From contig NZ_CP117452.1 in NCBI RefSeq assembly GCF_030687895.1, forward strand, positions 1,443,501 through 1,507,500: a stretch of 64,000 nt of DNA, given 5' to 3'. Position 1 is the first letter of the stretch; every line of letters begins with the position of its first letter. The notes beneath the pieces are model-generated. The model had not been told where the DNA came from and searched no databases. It saw only the letters and a list, made by a program, of their open reading frames with translations. The position numbers and the translations under genes are program-made. Shown here piece by piece: positions 19,701 through 32,300 of this stretch. This DNA comes from Pseudomonas sp. FP198. Its GTDB lineage: Bacteria > Pseudomonadota > Gammaproteobacteria > Pseudomonadales > Pseudomonadaceae.

Positions 19701-21856
19701 CTGGGCCAGCCATCCAGTTCGGTTACCAAGGGTTCAAACCAGCCGCCTCGGGTGTCCAGCGCTTCGCCGGCACGGATGTGGCCGATATTCTTTTCGACTG
19801 TCTGGTAGGTTTTGAAACGCGCGAGGGTGTCGTCCAGCAGGGGTGGCATGGCTTCGCTTTGCAGATGGACCCTGCGCAGAACGCCTTCGTCGGTGCCGCT
19901 GATGATGCGCAGCTGTTGCAGTTCTGCGTCGCTGAACCCATCCGTCGCGTGGCCCAGGCGCCGCATCAGGGTGGTACTTTCCCAAGCTTGCGGTTGTTCC
20001 CCCTCCATCAACCAGGCACCTTGGCCGTTATGCTCCATTCGCGGGCTGTAGGCGTCGGTCCGGGTAGGGTGAGCCAGGCTATAGCGTTCGGTTTCGGCGG
20101 TTTTACTCAAGACCAGGGTGTGCTGCAGACGATCACTTTCGGCCAGCTTCAGCAACGTCTGGTTGTTATGTTCGTGCAGGCCAAGCGTGTTGGGTTTCGA
20201 GGTGGGCGGTACTTCGATCGGGTGTGCATAAGGCGTCGGGTCAGGGTTCCACAGGCGAGTATTACCATCGGTGGAAACCACCGGTTTGAGGCTCCTGACA
20301 AATGGCGAAGGTAGGGAAAGATCCTCGTACAAACTCCCGACAATCTTGCCCCCTACTGCGAAACCGGCCGCCTGGAGTACGGTTTCGACAATCGCGAACA
20401 AATGTTCAAAGGCCTCTATCGACTTACCCTCCACCCAGTCGCGTACACCTTCGTAAGCGTCTTCGAGTAGCTGATAGGCCATCTGCAGCATCATCAACTC
20501 GCCGACGATCGGCACAAAGGGCGCGATGACAAATAGCGCGGCGTTGAACAGGGCCAGGCCGATACTCTTTAACCGCTCCCAGCGATCATGGCGGGTCTTG
20601 CGGTCTTCGCTGTCGGTGGACACGGCAATGACTTTCGCATCATTGAAAATCTTGCTCAGTTGCCTGGCGTAGAGCTCTTCCAGGACGCTCCCGGATATTT
20701 TCGAGGTCGAGTAGTCCAGGCTTGGGTTCGCAATCGGCCGCAGCTCTTCGACGGTTCCAAATACCGCCGGCGCAAAGTCAGGGGCATTGGGGCGATCCTC
20801 GATGACATGGAAGAATTTGCGTTTGAGGGCCCAGTGGAAACTGCCGAGTTGATCGTGCTCGATAAACCGGCTGAAGAACTGTTTGTAGCTGTCGCTGCGC
20901 AGTTGCTCGGTGAGGTGCGTCATGAACGCTGCCATCGACGGGTATTCCTTGAGGGGGGACACCGGGTCGTGGGGTATGTAGACGACAACGGGGGCGGTGG
21001 CCGACCATTCATTGCCGGGCGAGAAGAGCAGGGGACCGGTCAATGGCGTCGAGAGCAACGTCAGGTCGTATGTCTGCCAGGTGTTATCCCGGCCCGCGAT
21101 AAAGGCCAGCAGTGACTGCAGCCTGCCGGGTTGAATGGCGAGGGTCATGCTGGCGTGATGCAGGGCGGCTTTCAGGTCTGCCCGCTGGCTGTCGATGATC
21201 CTGGTTTTGAGTCGCAGTTGTTTGCCTCGGTCATCGAGGCCCAGTTCCTCACGGAGATGGGTGTTGTAGCGCCGGCCGATATCCAGCTCCCGGCAAAATT
21301 TGACGAACTGATCGACCGCAAGCTTGCCGTTGACCTCGGCGAGTATCCTGAACCGGCCGTTGGCGTCAGGGCGGGTAATGAAGCCGGATTCAGGGAGATG
21401 TGCATCGGGTTCGCCTTCGAAAGCCTCGAAGTTATGCAGCGCCGCGTCCAGTAGCGATACGCTCCACACCTTCGTGCCATCCGTAGGCAGGCCAATGATT
21501 GTGGTCGGGATATACAAGTGGATGAATGTTTCCTTGACATCCAGGTCGAGTCTGAAGCGCTGCTTGAGATGTTTTTTCAGCAGCGGTTCAGCAAACGCAT
21601 GGACATCCAGTAACCGCTCCAGCTCTTTTTCGACGTCGCTACGTTTTGTCCAGCTGTCCGTCTGGGTGTTTCTCAGTTCCTTGTGTTGGGCCGCCGTGGC
21701 CTTCTTGAACCAGTCGGGCAGCACCGGCCGGACTGTTTTCAGTTGTTCGAGTTGCTTGAGCGGACGCTTGGCTATCCATCCCGGCAGCGCGTTTGCTATG
21801 AGCGCCTGGTGATCGAGTTTGCGCTTTGGAAGCACGATGGTAACGGGGGTGTTCAT
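16751..21856 (-). CDS. giant DUF6543/LRR/NEL-type E3 ubiquitin-ligase effector
   Basis: 1701 residues from the ATG at 21856. The domain order is that of the Pseudomonas NEL proteins: an N-terminal DUF6543 toxin-like region, a hydrophobic segment near 435-463 (LFVIAPFVPIVGELMMLQMA), a long helical middle, one LRR block (about 1165-1300, e.g. LPALRFIDLSHNRI), then a NEL domain (about 1340-1701). The catalytic motif NCADAGAQIFNAMGIE places the nucleophile at Cys1445, followed by Asp1447, matching the CxD motif of IpaH/SspH ligases. NEL enzymes transfer ubiquitin inside eukaryotic cells, so a host- or predator-directed role is likely by family. No type III system is present in the window. It is paralogous to the downstream gene and shares its leader motif. 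Confidence 0.9.
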   Translation of the reverse strand: MNTPVTIVLPKRKLDHQALIANALPGWIAKRPLKQLEQLKTVRPVLPDWFKKATAAQHKELRNTQTDSWTKRSDVEKELERLLDVHAFAEPLLKKHLKQRFRLDLDVKETFIHLYIPTTIIGLPTDGTKVWSVSLLDAALHNFEAFEGEPDAHLPESGFITRPDANGRFRILAEVNGKLAVDQFVKFCRELDIGRRYNTHLREELGLDDRGKQLRLKTRIIDSQRADLKAALHHASMTLAIQPGRLQSLLAFIAGRDNTWQTYDLTLLSTPLTGPLLFSPGNEWSATAPVVVYIPHDPVSPLKEYPSMAAFMTHLTEQLRSDSYKQFFSRFIEHDQLGSFHWALKRKFFHVIEDRPNAPDFAPAVFGTVEELRPIANPSLDYSTSKISGSVLEELYARQLSKIFNDAKVIAVSTDSEDRKTRHDRWERLKSIGLALFNAALFVIAPFVPIVGELMMLQMAYQLLEDAYEGVRDWVEGKSIEAFEHLFAIVETVLQAAGFAVGGKIVGSLYEDLSLPSPFVRSLKPVVSTDGNTRLWNPDPTPYAHPIEVPPTSKPNTLGLHEHNNQTLLKLAESDRLQHTLVLSKTAETERYSLAHPTRTDAYSPRMEHNGQGAWLMEGEQPQAWESTTLMRRLGHATDGFSDAELQQLRIISGTDEGVLRRVHLQSEAMPPLLDDTLARFKTYQTVEKNIGHIRAGEALDTRGGWFEPLVTELDGWPSDKALEVFADATLTGTPHHHGNSVPSADTFRISLADLNGGKLAPLIAEGLDEQQLGELIGSQTPKEQAPQRLNEKLADRAASRKGEIFEQEYREQKPRPTPGTALIDSTVADLPAPVTRTLLDTATPAETAIMTEQHRAPLRLRNLAEEMHVQTRITRAKEGLLEDDLLTPEGEKLTLSTLSAFSDAISDVHIEVRDKVLDGTLRANHQPSRATLKRVLVRTEPGKYEVRDADNQLLHPAKRFHSALLNALPPKNLGKLTSRFKQGEKFKQWLIDQYQNTDQIRTALDFPAAGSSVSRETETLLRGPLYSRLRPATEAVPAEENPLTERLKKIYPTRDEGQIADMLSRLDSDEQVQKLAELENEKQELFDELDRWASTQPRHINARNIRAAQRKIAAKIKESWLRGEKAHIWTEGFVLPEDSTLRLEGIPLNNVRFEDLTLSKKLIHVKKLSLDGCDLSSLSADFLSNFPKLRVLTASDNNLLRLPEALNSLPALRFIDLSHNRIVIDPSTTAGLQKLPSLRLVNLSRNPLGLAPDISGLPNLEGLILDRTEITDWPKGLFSQPRPEHFGLRLLGNEITTVPVCDDASPEAWIVAQTQLDRQKLDLQSDSKLADYRRSWGLDPHRTYPPRGDEGSAFWLEGYRGQELEAKKNNWDRLENEHGSQGFFEVIARLEITDDAFETEGDQEAYEKNRPELSRKVWRMIDAAYDDTALREKLFTMANAPTNCADAGAQIFNAMGIETMLCEFSRAGSDAPTLEKNLIRLAQGKARLTKLYEIARADVAQRVLPVEKGGLGLRFTSEVVDGVPGTVDEVEVHTAYQARLANSLELPWVSEHMVYRNTADVTDQKIVKAYSLVQEGERNGGLVNQILDVEFWDTYLSETHARRLQGNDELYEAQAERLEQLRDLQHEWVESNIRLEDRAPVKKQTLSKLASQLSVPEADVLTEGKMPDSLYNRTYSALADRRQELRRLLTRDALTQARLL

Positions 21857-21930
21857 GGTTGATTCCGTATAGGTTGATGGTGACCGATACCCGTGGGACC
21901 GGCATGCCAGCAAACCTGATTTGCGCAACG

Positions 21931-21950
21931 CAAAGGCACTACATATGTAT
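21931..21950 (-). promoter_or_regulatory. shared toxin leader motif, copy 2
   Basis: The same 20 nt as 16493-16512, 74 nt before the toxin-2 start. TGCTGGC also recurs a little further downstream in both leaders. Confidence 0.5.
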
Positions 21951-22045
21951 GGCATGGGCGATGCCGGCTGATGCTTGAAGCAAATGTCGATGCCGTCGCC
22001 TCAAATCCTGCGCCAACGTTTAAACTGCGCCTTTGCGATGCTATT

Positions 22046-23411
<1,366 letters not shown>

Positions 23412-23426
23412 GGCCGAGCCTGACCC

Positions 23427-23519
23427 CTGTGGGAGCGAGCTTGCTCGCGATGGCGTCGGATGAGCCAACATCAATGTTGACTGACACACCGCTATCGCGA
23501 GCAAGCTCGCTCCCACAGG
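23427..23519. repeat. REPIN
   Basis: Two inverted REPs (GTGGGAGCGAGCTTGCTCGC and its complement) around a spacer containing TCAATGTTGA. It lies between aruC and aruF. Same subfamily as 30097-30188. Confidence 0.9.
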
Positions 23520-23544
23520 GTGCTTGTTGCGGCTGAAAAATCGA

Positions 23545-23570
23545 AGACCCCCGCGGATGTAACGCGGGTC
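23545..23570 (+). other. intercistronic hairpin between aruC and aruF
   Basis: GACCC-CCGCG pairs with CGCGGGTC around GATGTAA. No U-run follows, so it is more likely an mRNA stability or processing element than a terminator. Confidence 0.4.
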
Positions 23571-23644
23571 AGGGTGTTCGTTTGGTTTTCTCTGTGTATC
23601 GATCCGATGGTCGAACCGTTTATTTCAAGTTAAGGAGTGACACC

Positions 23645-24664
23645 ATGCTGGTGATGCGCCCCGCGCAAATGACTGACCTGGGCGAGGTACAGCGTCTGGC
23701 TGCGGACAGTCCGATCGGTGTCACTTCCTTGCCGGACGACGTGGAACGCCTGAGCGACAAGATCGCCGCAAGCGAAGCCTCGTTCGCCGCCGAAGTCAGT
23801 TTCAACGGCGAGGAAAGCTATTTCTTCGTCCTCGAAGACACCACCACCGGCAAGCTGGTGGGCTGTTCGGCCATCGTCGCGTCGGCGGGCTATTCCGAGC
23901 CGTTCTACAGCTTTCGCAACGAGACGTTCGTCCATGCCTCCCGCGAGCTGAAGATCCACAACAAGATTCACGTCCTGTCCCAGTGCCACGACCTGACCGG
24001 CAACAGCCTGTTGACCAGTTTCTACGTGGTCCCGGAACTGGTCGGCTCGCCGTGGGCGGAGCTCAACTCCCGCGGACGCCTGCTGTTCGTCGCCAGCCAC
24101 CCGGAGCGCTTCGCCGATTCGGTGGTGACCGAGATCGTCGGCTACAGCGACGAGAACGGTGATTCGCCGTTCTGGGATGCCATCGGTCGCAACTTCTTCG
24201 ACCTCAACTACGCCGCCGCCGAGCGCCTGTGCGGGCTGAAAAGCCGTACCTTCCTCGCCGAGCTGATGCCGCATTACCCGATCTACGTGCCGCTGTTGCC
24301 GGACGCCGCCCAGGAAGCCATGGGCCAGGTCCACCCGCGTGCACAGATCACCTTCGACATCCTGATGCGCGAAGGTTTCGAGACCGATCACTACATCGAC
24401 ATCTTCGACGGCGGTCCGACCTTGCACGCGCGTGTCTCGGGGATCCGCTCGATCGCCCAGAGCCGCGTGGTGCCGGTGAAGATCGGTGAAACGGTCAAGG
24501 GCGTCGGCCGCCAGTACCTGGTGGCCAATGCCCAACTGCAGGATTACCGCGCCGTGCTGCTCGAACTCGATTACGCGCCGGGCAAGCCCGTGACACTGGA
24601 TATGGAAGCGGCCGAAGCCCTCGGCGTCGGCGAGGGTGCCAGCGTGCGCCTGGTAGCCGTATAA
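23645..24664 (+). CDS. aruF: arginine N-succinyltransferase, alpha subunit
   Basis: A 339-residue AstA-type subunit that transfers succinyl from succinyl-CoA to arginine, first step of the AST pathway. The start at 23645 has TAAGGAG upstream and gives MLVMRPAQMTDL; an open extension to 23582 lacks a ribosome site. It is homologous end to end with the next gene (shared blocks such as FYSFRNE / WYNFRVG and FIAELMP / FLAELMP), as expected for the heteromeric Pseudomonas enzyme. The GNAT-like fold is inferred from family. Confidence 0.95.
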   Translation: MLVMRPAQMTDLGEVQRLAADSPIGVTSLPDDVERLSDKIAASEASFAAEVSFNGEESYFFVLEDTTTGKLVGCSAIVASAGYSEPFYSFRNETFVHASRELKIHNKIHVLSQCHDLTGNSLLTSFYVVPELVGSPWAELNSRGRLLFVASHPERFADSVVTEIVGYSDENGDSPFWDAIGRNFFDLNYAAAERLCGLKSRTFLAELMPHYPIYVPLLPDAAQEAMGQVHPRAQITFDILMREGFETDHYIDIFDGGPTLHARVSGIRSIAQSRVVPVKIGETVKGVGRQYLVANAQLQDYRAVLLELDYAPGKPVTLDMEAAEALGVGEGASVRLVAV

Positions 24665-24720
24665 CGCTTTACAGACGAGTTTTTCGCGGGTGGCTGGAGC
24701 GGCCCGTTTGAGGAGATAGC

Positions 24721-27212
<2,492 letters not shown>

Positions 27213-27214
27213 CC

Positions 27215-27279
27215 CCCTTCGCGAGCAGGCTCGCTCCCACAGGGATTTACACAGTCCTTGTGGGAGCGAGCCTGCTCCG
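27215..27279. repeat. REPIN (short spacer)
   Basis: Inverted REP pair, GCCTGCT subfamily, with a short spacer of about 20 bp, between aruD and aruB. The right REP is cut short at GCCTGCTCCGG. Confidence 0.85.
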
Positions 27280-27356
27280 GGCGGCGATCCGACGAAGGCC
27301 GCGCTGCGGTTGTAATTGATGTCTATAAGAAAACAGATTCTCGTGGAGCCTCGCTG

Positions 27357-28703
27357 ATGAAATCCTATGAAGTCAACTTTGACGGTCTAGTGGGGCCGAC
27401 CCATAACTACGGCGGGCTCTCGTACGGCAACGTCGCGTCCCAGAGCAACAGCCAGCAATCCTCGAACCCCAAGGAAGCGGCGCTGCAAGGCCTGGCGAAA
27501 ATGAAGGCGCTGATGGACATGGGCTTTCAGCAGGGCGTGCTGGCGCCGCAGGAGCGTCCGGACGTGGCGGCCTTGCGTCGGTTGGGCTTTGCCGGCAGCG
27601 ATGCGCAGGTCATCCAGCGCGCCGCGAAAGAAGCGATGCCGCTGCTGGTTGCCAGTTGCTCGGCCTCGAGCATGTGGGTGGCCAACGCCGCCACCGTCAG
27701 CCCGAGCGCCGACACCGCTGACGGCCGCGTGCATTTCACCGCCGCCAACCTCAATTGCAAGTACCACCGCAGCATCGAGCACCCGACCACCAGCCGTGTG
27801 TTGGGCGCGATGTTCGCCGACCAGCAGCACTTCGCCCATCATGCCGCGTTGCCCGCGGTGGCGCAGTTCGGCGATGAAGGCGCGGCCAACCACACACGAT
27901 TCTGCCGTGCCTATGGCGAGGCCGGCGTCGAGTTTTTTGTCTTCGGCCGCAGCGCCTTCGACAGCCGTTACCCGTCGCCACAGAAATACCCGGCGCGCCA
28001 GACCCTCGAAGCGTCCCGCGCCGTTGCCCGCCTGCACGGCCTGAGCGAGGAGGGCGTGGTGTACGCCCAACAGAACCCGGCGGTGATCGACCAGGGCGTC
28101 TTCCACAACGACGTGATCGCGGTGGGTAACGGCGAAGTGTTGTTCTACCACGAGGACGCTTTCCTCGACACGGACAAGATGCTGGCCGAGCTGAGCGATA
28201 AAATCGCCAAGGTCGGTGGGAAATTTCAGCCAGTGTGCGTACCGCGTTCGGCGGTCACCGTGGATGATGCGGTACGTTCCTACCTGTTCAATAGCCAGTT
28301 GCTGTCGCGTGCCGACGGCTCGATGCTGTTGATCGTCCCGGAAGAGTGCCGTGGCAACGAACGTGTCTGGAACTACCTGCAAGGCCTGACGGGCTCTGGC
28401 GGGGTGATTCGCGAAGTGAAGGTCTTCGATCTCAAGCAAAGCATGCAGAACGGCGGCGGCCCCGCTTGCCTGAGGTTGCGCGTGGCGCTTAACGAAACCG
28501 AACTGGCGGCCGTCAACCCAGGGGTTATCATGACCGCGCCGCTGTATGAGTCGTTGACCCAATGGGTCGAGCGCCATTACCGCGACCGCATGACCGAAAA
28601 CGACCTGGCGGACCCGCAATTGTTGCTTGAATGCCGGTCGGCACTGGATGAACTGACACAAATCCTTAAACTTGGCGCGGTTTATCCTTTCCAGATCAAT
28701 TGA
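27357..28703 (+). CDS. aruB: N-succinylarginine dihydrolase
   Basis: A 448-residue AstB, the usual length. It hydrolyses succinylarginine to succinylornithine, CO2 and ammonia. The start [20 protein letters not shown] at 27357 has TGGAG upstream; the open frame before it runs into the REPIN. The amidinotransferase-fold Glu/His region [20 protein letters not shown] and the late Cys in [14 protein letters not shown] are visible. Confidence 0.95.
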   Translation: MKSYEVNFDGLVGPTHNYGGLSYGNVASQSNSQQSSNPKEAALQGLAKMKALMDMGFQQGVLAPQERPDVAALRRLGFAGSDAQVIQRAAKEAMPLLVASCSASSMWVANAATVSPSADTADGRVHFTAANLNCKYHRSIEHPTTSRVLGAMFADQQHFAHHAALPAVAQFGDEGAANHTRFCRAYGEAGVEFFVFGRSAFDSRYPSPQKYPARQTLEASRAVARLHGLSEEGVVYAQQNPAVIDQGVFHNDVIAVGNGEVLFYHEDAFLDTDKMLAELSDKIAKVGGKFQPVCVPRSAVTVDDAVRSYLFNSQLLSRADGSMLLIVPEECRGNERVWNYLQGLTGSGGVIREVKVFDLKQSMQNGGGPACLRLRVALNETELAAVNPGVIMTAPLYESLTQWVERHYRDRMTENDLADPQLLLECRSALDELTQILKLGAVYPFQIN

Positions 28704-28771
28704 AAGCGCGCGCGTCCTGACTACAGTCAAAGCAGGGCGCGTTGCCTTATCCCAGACGAGAATATAAAGAC

Positions 28772-29059
28772 ATGAGCGATACCCTGCAGCTGATCCTGGA
28801 AGACACCGACGGCACGCAACTGGAAACCTCCTGCACCCGCGTCGCGGTGATGTGGCAGGGCAAGGAGCTGTGGATCCAGCAGGACGGCCGCGGCCAGCTG
28901 TTGATCGGCGTCGACGTCGAGGAAGGGGACGCGGAATACGCCAACCTCTTGCTGCGTCCATTGGCGACCAACCTGGTCAGCCTGCAACTGGAAATGGAAC
29001 CGGCCGACATCGGCGATGACGACCACGTCCATGGCCCTGACTGCGGCCACGACCACTAA
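28772..29059 (+). CDS. conserved small acidic protein with His-rich tail
   Basis: 95 residues with no known catalytic motif. It occupies the place of an uncharacterised gene that lies between aruB and aruE in P. aeruginosa. The start MSDTLQLILEDTDG at 28772 is preferred to an upstream open start at 28742, though its ribosome site is weak. The C-terminus HVHGPDCGHDH contains four His, one Cys and two Asp, as in metal-binding tails; AruE next door is a zinc enzyme, so a metal-supply role is conceivable but unproven. Confidence 0.8.
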   Translation: MSDTLQLILEDTDGTQLETSCTRVAVMWQGKELWIQQDGRGQLLIGVDVEEGDAEYANLLLRPLATNLVSLQLEMEPADIGDDDHVHGPDCGHDH

Positions 29060-29071
29060 GGAAACCGCGCT

Positions 29072-30079
29072 ATGCTCGCCCTCGGCAAACTGCTTGAACT
29101 GACCCTCGCCGGCCGCGAACCGGCGGAGAAGACTCAACTGACTGTCGAAGGCGTACGGATGCGCTGGTTGAGCGAGGGCGCGCTGGAGGTCAAGCCGCCC
29201 GAAGCCCGGGACAACGGCCTGGACCTGCTGCTGTCGGCCGGTATCCATGGCAATGAAACCGCGCCGATCGAGTTGCTCGATCGCCTGCTGCACGACATTG
29301 CCCGCGGCGACCTGAAGCCGCGGGCACGCATTCTTTTTCTGTTCGGCAACCCCGAGGCGATTCGTCGCGGCGAGCGTTTTGTCGAGCAGGACGTCAACCG
29401 GCTGTTCAACGGCCGCCACGAACTGAGCGGCGGTCCCGAGGCGTTGCGCGCCTGTGAGCTGGAACGGCTGGCCGCGAGTTTCTTCAGCGTGCCGGACCGC
29501 AGCCGTCTGCACTACGACTTGCACACCGCCATTCGCGGTTCGAAGATCGAGCAGTTCGCCCTGTACCCCTGGAAGGAAGGTCGCCAACACTCACGTCGCG
29601 AGCTGGCGCGCCTGCGCGCGGCGGGCATGGAAGCGGTGTTGCTGCAGAACAAACCGTCCATCGTCTTCAGCGCCTACACCTACGATCAGCTGGGCGCCGA
29701 GTCCTTCACCCTGGAACTGGGCAAGGCGCGGCCGTTCGGGCAGAACGATGGCGTCAACGTGAACCCGCTGGAAACCCGCCTGCACCAGATCATCGAAGGC
29801 AACGAACCGGAGCTGGAAGACCGCCTGGACGGTCTGCAACTGTTCAGCGTGGCGCGGGAAATCATCAAGCACAGCGACAGCTTCCGCCTGAACCTGCCGG
29901 CGGACATCGAGAACTTCTCGGAGCTTGAAAAAGGTTATGTCCTGGCCGAGGACATCGCCCAGACCCGTTGGGTGATCGAAGAAGAGGGCGCCCGGATCAT
30001 CTTCCCCAACCCCAAGGTCAAGAATGGCTTGCGCGCGGGCATCCTGATCGTGCCGGCGACGGACGAGAGCCTGGCCTAA
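29072..30079 (+). CDS. aruE: succinylglutamate desuccinylase
   Basis: A 335-residue AstE, the last AST step, giving glutamate and succinate. It is a zinc carboxypeptidase-fold enzyme: ligands lie in [12 protein letters not shown] (His and Glu) and [11 protein letters not shown] (His). TAAGGAAACC precedes the ATG 12 bp after the small His-tail gene, so the two are co-transcribed. A REPIN closes the cluster. Confidence 0.95.
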   Translation: MLALGKLLELTLAGREPAEKTQLTVEGVRMRWLSEGALEVKPPEARDNGLDLLLSAGIHGNETAPIELLDRLLHDIARGDLKPRARILFLFGNPEAIRRGERFVEQDVNRLFNGRHELSGGPEALRACELERLAASFFSVPDRSRLHYDLHTAIRGSKIEQFALYPWKEGRQHSRRELARLRAAGMEAVLLQNKPSIVFSAYTYDQLGAESFTLELGKARPFGQNDGVNVNPLETRLHQIIEGNEPELEDRLDGLQLFSVAREIIKHSDSFRLNLPADIENFSELEKGYVLAEDIAQTRWVIEEEGARIIFPNPKVKNGLRAGILIVPATDESLA

Positions 30080-30096
30080 AGCCAACGCAGAACCAA

Positions 30097-30188
30097 TGTG
30101 GGAGCGAGCTTGCTCGCGATTGCGGTGCTTCAGTCAATGTTGAAGGTGACTGACAGTCCGCTATCGCGAGCAAGCTCGCTCCCACAGG
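30097..30188. repeat. REPIN
   Basis: Inverted REP pair of the AGCTTGCT subfamily, with a spacer containing TCAATGTTGA and ending CTGACA...CGCTATCGCGAG, much like 23427-23519. Between aruE and the convergent ribH2. Confidence 0.9.
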
Positions 30189-30202
30189 GTCTCAGTGTTT
30201 CT

Positions 30203-30712
30203 TTAGACCGCCACCGCCCGCTGCTCACTGCGGCGCAACGCCCGCGTCTTGTGCAGCGTATCGGCACAAGTCTTCGCCGCTTCCTGGCCCTTGTGCACGA
30301 AGTGCTCGAAGAAGAATTTCTGATGTTCTTCGCCGGCGTGGAAATGATGCGGCGTCAGCACGACCGAAAAGACCGGCACTTCGGTTTCCAGCTGGACCTG
30401 CATCAAACCGCTGATCACCGATTGGGCGACGAACTCGTGGCGATAGATGCCGCCGTCCACCACCAGGCCGGCGGCGACGATGCCGGCGTAACGACCAGAC
30501 TTGGCCAGCAGCTTGGCGTGCAGCGGGATTTCGAACGCGCCGCCGACTTCGAAGAAGTCGATGTCACTTTCCTGATAACCCTGGCTGATCATCTCAGTGA
30601 CGAAGCCTTTACGGCTCTGGTCGACGATTTCCTTGTGCCAGCAGGCCTGGATGAACGCGACGCGCTCGCCCGGATGGGTTTTGGTCTTGCTGTCGATTGC
30701 GGTGGGTTGCAT
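30203..30712 (-). CDS. ribH2: 6,7-dimethyl-8-ribityllumazine synthase, type II
   Basis: 169 residues, matching the decameric type II lumazine synthases (penultimate riboflavin step) rather than the shorter RibH in the main rib operon. Conserved: FIQACWHKEIVDQ, the substrate loop VGGAFEIPLHAKLLA and the stretch VVDGGIYRHEFVAQ. It lies under an FMN riboswitch (30817-30978), which supports flavin control. An AAACAGG/CCTGTTT hairpin overlaps its ribosome site. Confidence 0.93.
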   Translation of the reverse strand: MQPTAIDSKTKTHPGERVAFIQACWHKEIVDQSRKGFVTEMISQGYQESDIDFFEVGGAFEIPLHAKLLAKSGRYAGIVAAGLVVDGGIYRHEFVAQSVISGLMQVQLETEVPVFSVVLTPHHFHAGEEHQKFFFEHFVHKGQEAAKTCADTLHKTRALRRSEQRAVAV

Positions 30713-30721
30713 GTTCTGGTT

Positions 30722-30742
30722 CCTGTTTGTGTGAAAAACAGG
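30722..30742 (-). promoter_or_regulatory. hairpin over the ribH2 ribosome site
   Basis: On the minus strand CCTGTTT pairs with AAACAGG around a seven-base loop; the second arm ends 9 nt before the ribH2 ATG and contains part of the Shine-Dalgarno CAGGA. It could let the riboswitch act on translation. Inference from sequence only. Confidence 0.45.
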
Positions 30743-30816
30743 GCGTCATGAATCGAAGGGGATTCGAGGGTACGCAGCGCACAAGACAGTCGCAGGCGGC
30801 CCTTGGGTGTCAATCC

Positions 30817-30978
30817 CGTTCTCTCTTCATCCGGACTATGACCGTCGGCCCCGGAATCACACCGGGTCTGCTGACCTTGTCGCTGCACGGTAAAGACCGT
30901 GTAGCACCAAGCGCTCGCGGGCTATGCGCATTACGCGCAATTACCGCCGGTGGGGAATTGCACCCCGCCCTGAGAACG
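30817..30978 (-). promoter_or_regulatory. FMN riboswitch (RFN element)
   Basis: The hallmark RFN blocks are all present on the minus strand: CAGGGCGGGGTGCAATTCC, CACCGGCGGTAA, AGCCCGCGAGCGC, GGTCAGCAGACCCGGT, ATTCCGGGGCCGACGGT and AGTCCGGATGAAGAGAG. A 7-bp closing stem (30972-30978 with 30817-30823) brackets it. It binds FMN and should repress ribH2 downstream. Confidence 0.95.
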
Positions 30979-31028
30979 TTTTTGCCGTCACGTTTTGTGA
31001 CGGCGGAGGATTTTTAACACATAAAGTC

Positions 31029-31119
31029 CTGTGGGAGCGAGCCTGCTCGCGAATACGGTGTGTCAGTTGAATAGATGTTGCTGACCCAACGCACTCGCGA
31101 GCAGGCTCGCTCCCACAGG
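31029..31119. repeat. REPIN
   Basis: Inverted REP pair of the GCCTGCT subfamily, between the riboswitch and ltaE. Confidence 0.9.
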
Positions 31120-31242
31120 GGAACTGATCAATCTTCAGGCCAGGTGTTCTTTTCCTTCGACCGGGCTTGATTATTCCTGCCCATGCCCGCAGTAATTGCC
31201 CTTCGAAAGGAAATTTCCCCATACAGAACCGAGGCCAGATTC

Positions 31243-32247
31243 ATGAGCGTTATCGACCTTCGCAGCGACACGGTGACCCAACCTTCCGCTGGCATGCTGG
31301 ATGCCATGGCCAGCGCGCCGACCGGCGACGATGTGTATGGCGAAGATCCGACCGTCAATCGTCTCGAAGCCGAGCTGGCCGCGCGCCTGGGGTTCGCGGC
31401 GGCGTTGTTCGTGCCCACGGGCACCATGAGCAACCTGCTGGGGTTGATGGCCCACTGCGAACGCGGCGATGAATACATCGTCGGTCAGCAGGCCCACACC
31501 TACAAATACGAGGGTGGCGGTGCGGCGGTGCTCGGTTCGATCCAGCCCCAGCCTCTGGAGGTGCAGGCGGACGGTTCGCTGGACTTGGCGCAAGTGGCTG
31601 CCGCGATCAAGCCCGACGATTTCCATTTTGCCCGTACCCGCTTGCTGGCTCTGGAAAACACCATGCAGGGCAAGGTCTTGCCGCTGGAATACCTGGCGCA
31701 AGCCCGGCGTTTCACTCGGCAACATGGCCTGGCGCTGCACCTGGACGGCGCGCGGCTGTACAACGCCGCCGTCAAGCTGAACGTGGACGCCCGGGAGATC
31801 ACCCAGCATTTTGATTCGGTGTCGGTGTGCCTGTCCAAGGGGCTCGGTGCTCCGGTGGGCTCGGTGCTGTGCGGCACTGACGAGTTGATCGGCAAGGCCC
31901 GTCGGCTGCGCAAGATGGTCGGTGGCGGCATGCGCCAGGCCGGGATCCTCGCGGCGGCGGGGCTGTATGCCCTGGAACATAACGTCCGGCGCCTGGCCGA
32001 CGATCACGCCAATGCCCAGCGGCTTGCCGAGGGCTTGCGTGCGGCCGGTTATTCCGTCGAGCCGGTGCAGACCAACATGGTCTACGTGCAGATCGGCGAG
32101 CGGGCCGAAGCGATCAAGGCCTATGCCGCCGAGCGAGGCATCCAGCTCAGTGCCGCGCCCCGTCTGCGCATGGTCACCCACATGGATGTCGGCGCCGGGC
32201 AAATCGACCAGGTGATCGACACTTTCGTCGAATTTTCCCGCAACTGA
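31243..32247 (+). CDS. ltaE: low-specificity L-threonine aldolase
   Basis: A 334-residue fold-type I PLP enzyme that cleaves threonine/allo-threonine to glycine and acetaldehyde. The start [15 protein letters not shown] at 31243 (GAGG upstream) is the family start; an open extension to 31183 is rejected. Motifs: [15 protein letters not shown] and the PLP lysine in [16 protein letters not shown]. Single gene. Confidence 0.94.
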   Translation: MSVIDLRSDTVTQPSAGMLDAMASAPTGDDVYGEDPTVNRLEAELAARLGFAAALFVPTGTMSNLLGLMAHCERGDEYIVGQQAHTYKYEGGGAAVLGSIQPQPLEVQADGSLDLAQVAAAIKPDDFHFARTRLLALENTMQGKVLPLEYLAQARRFTRQHGLALHLDGARLYNAAVKLNVDAREITQHFDSVSVCLSKGLGAPVGSVLCGTDELIGKARRLRKMVGGGMRQAGILAAAGLYALEHNVRRLADDHANAQRLAEGLRAAGYSVEPVQTNMVYVQIGERAEAIKAYAAERGIQLSAAPRLRMVTHMDVGAGQIDQVIDTFVEFSRN

Positions 32248-32300
32248 TCCTTTCAGCGGTCCGATTGACGGTTTCTATCGCATAACACACTGTACCCCAC

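Larger units (their letters stand above)
30713..31242. other. interval between ribH2 and ltaE
   Basis: 530 bp filled by the ribH2 leader with FMN riboswitch, a small GTCAC/GTGAC hairpin near 30987-31001, a REPIN (31029-31119) and the ltaE upstream region. No gene is supported. Confidence 0.6.
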
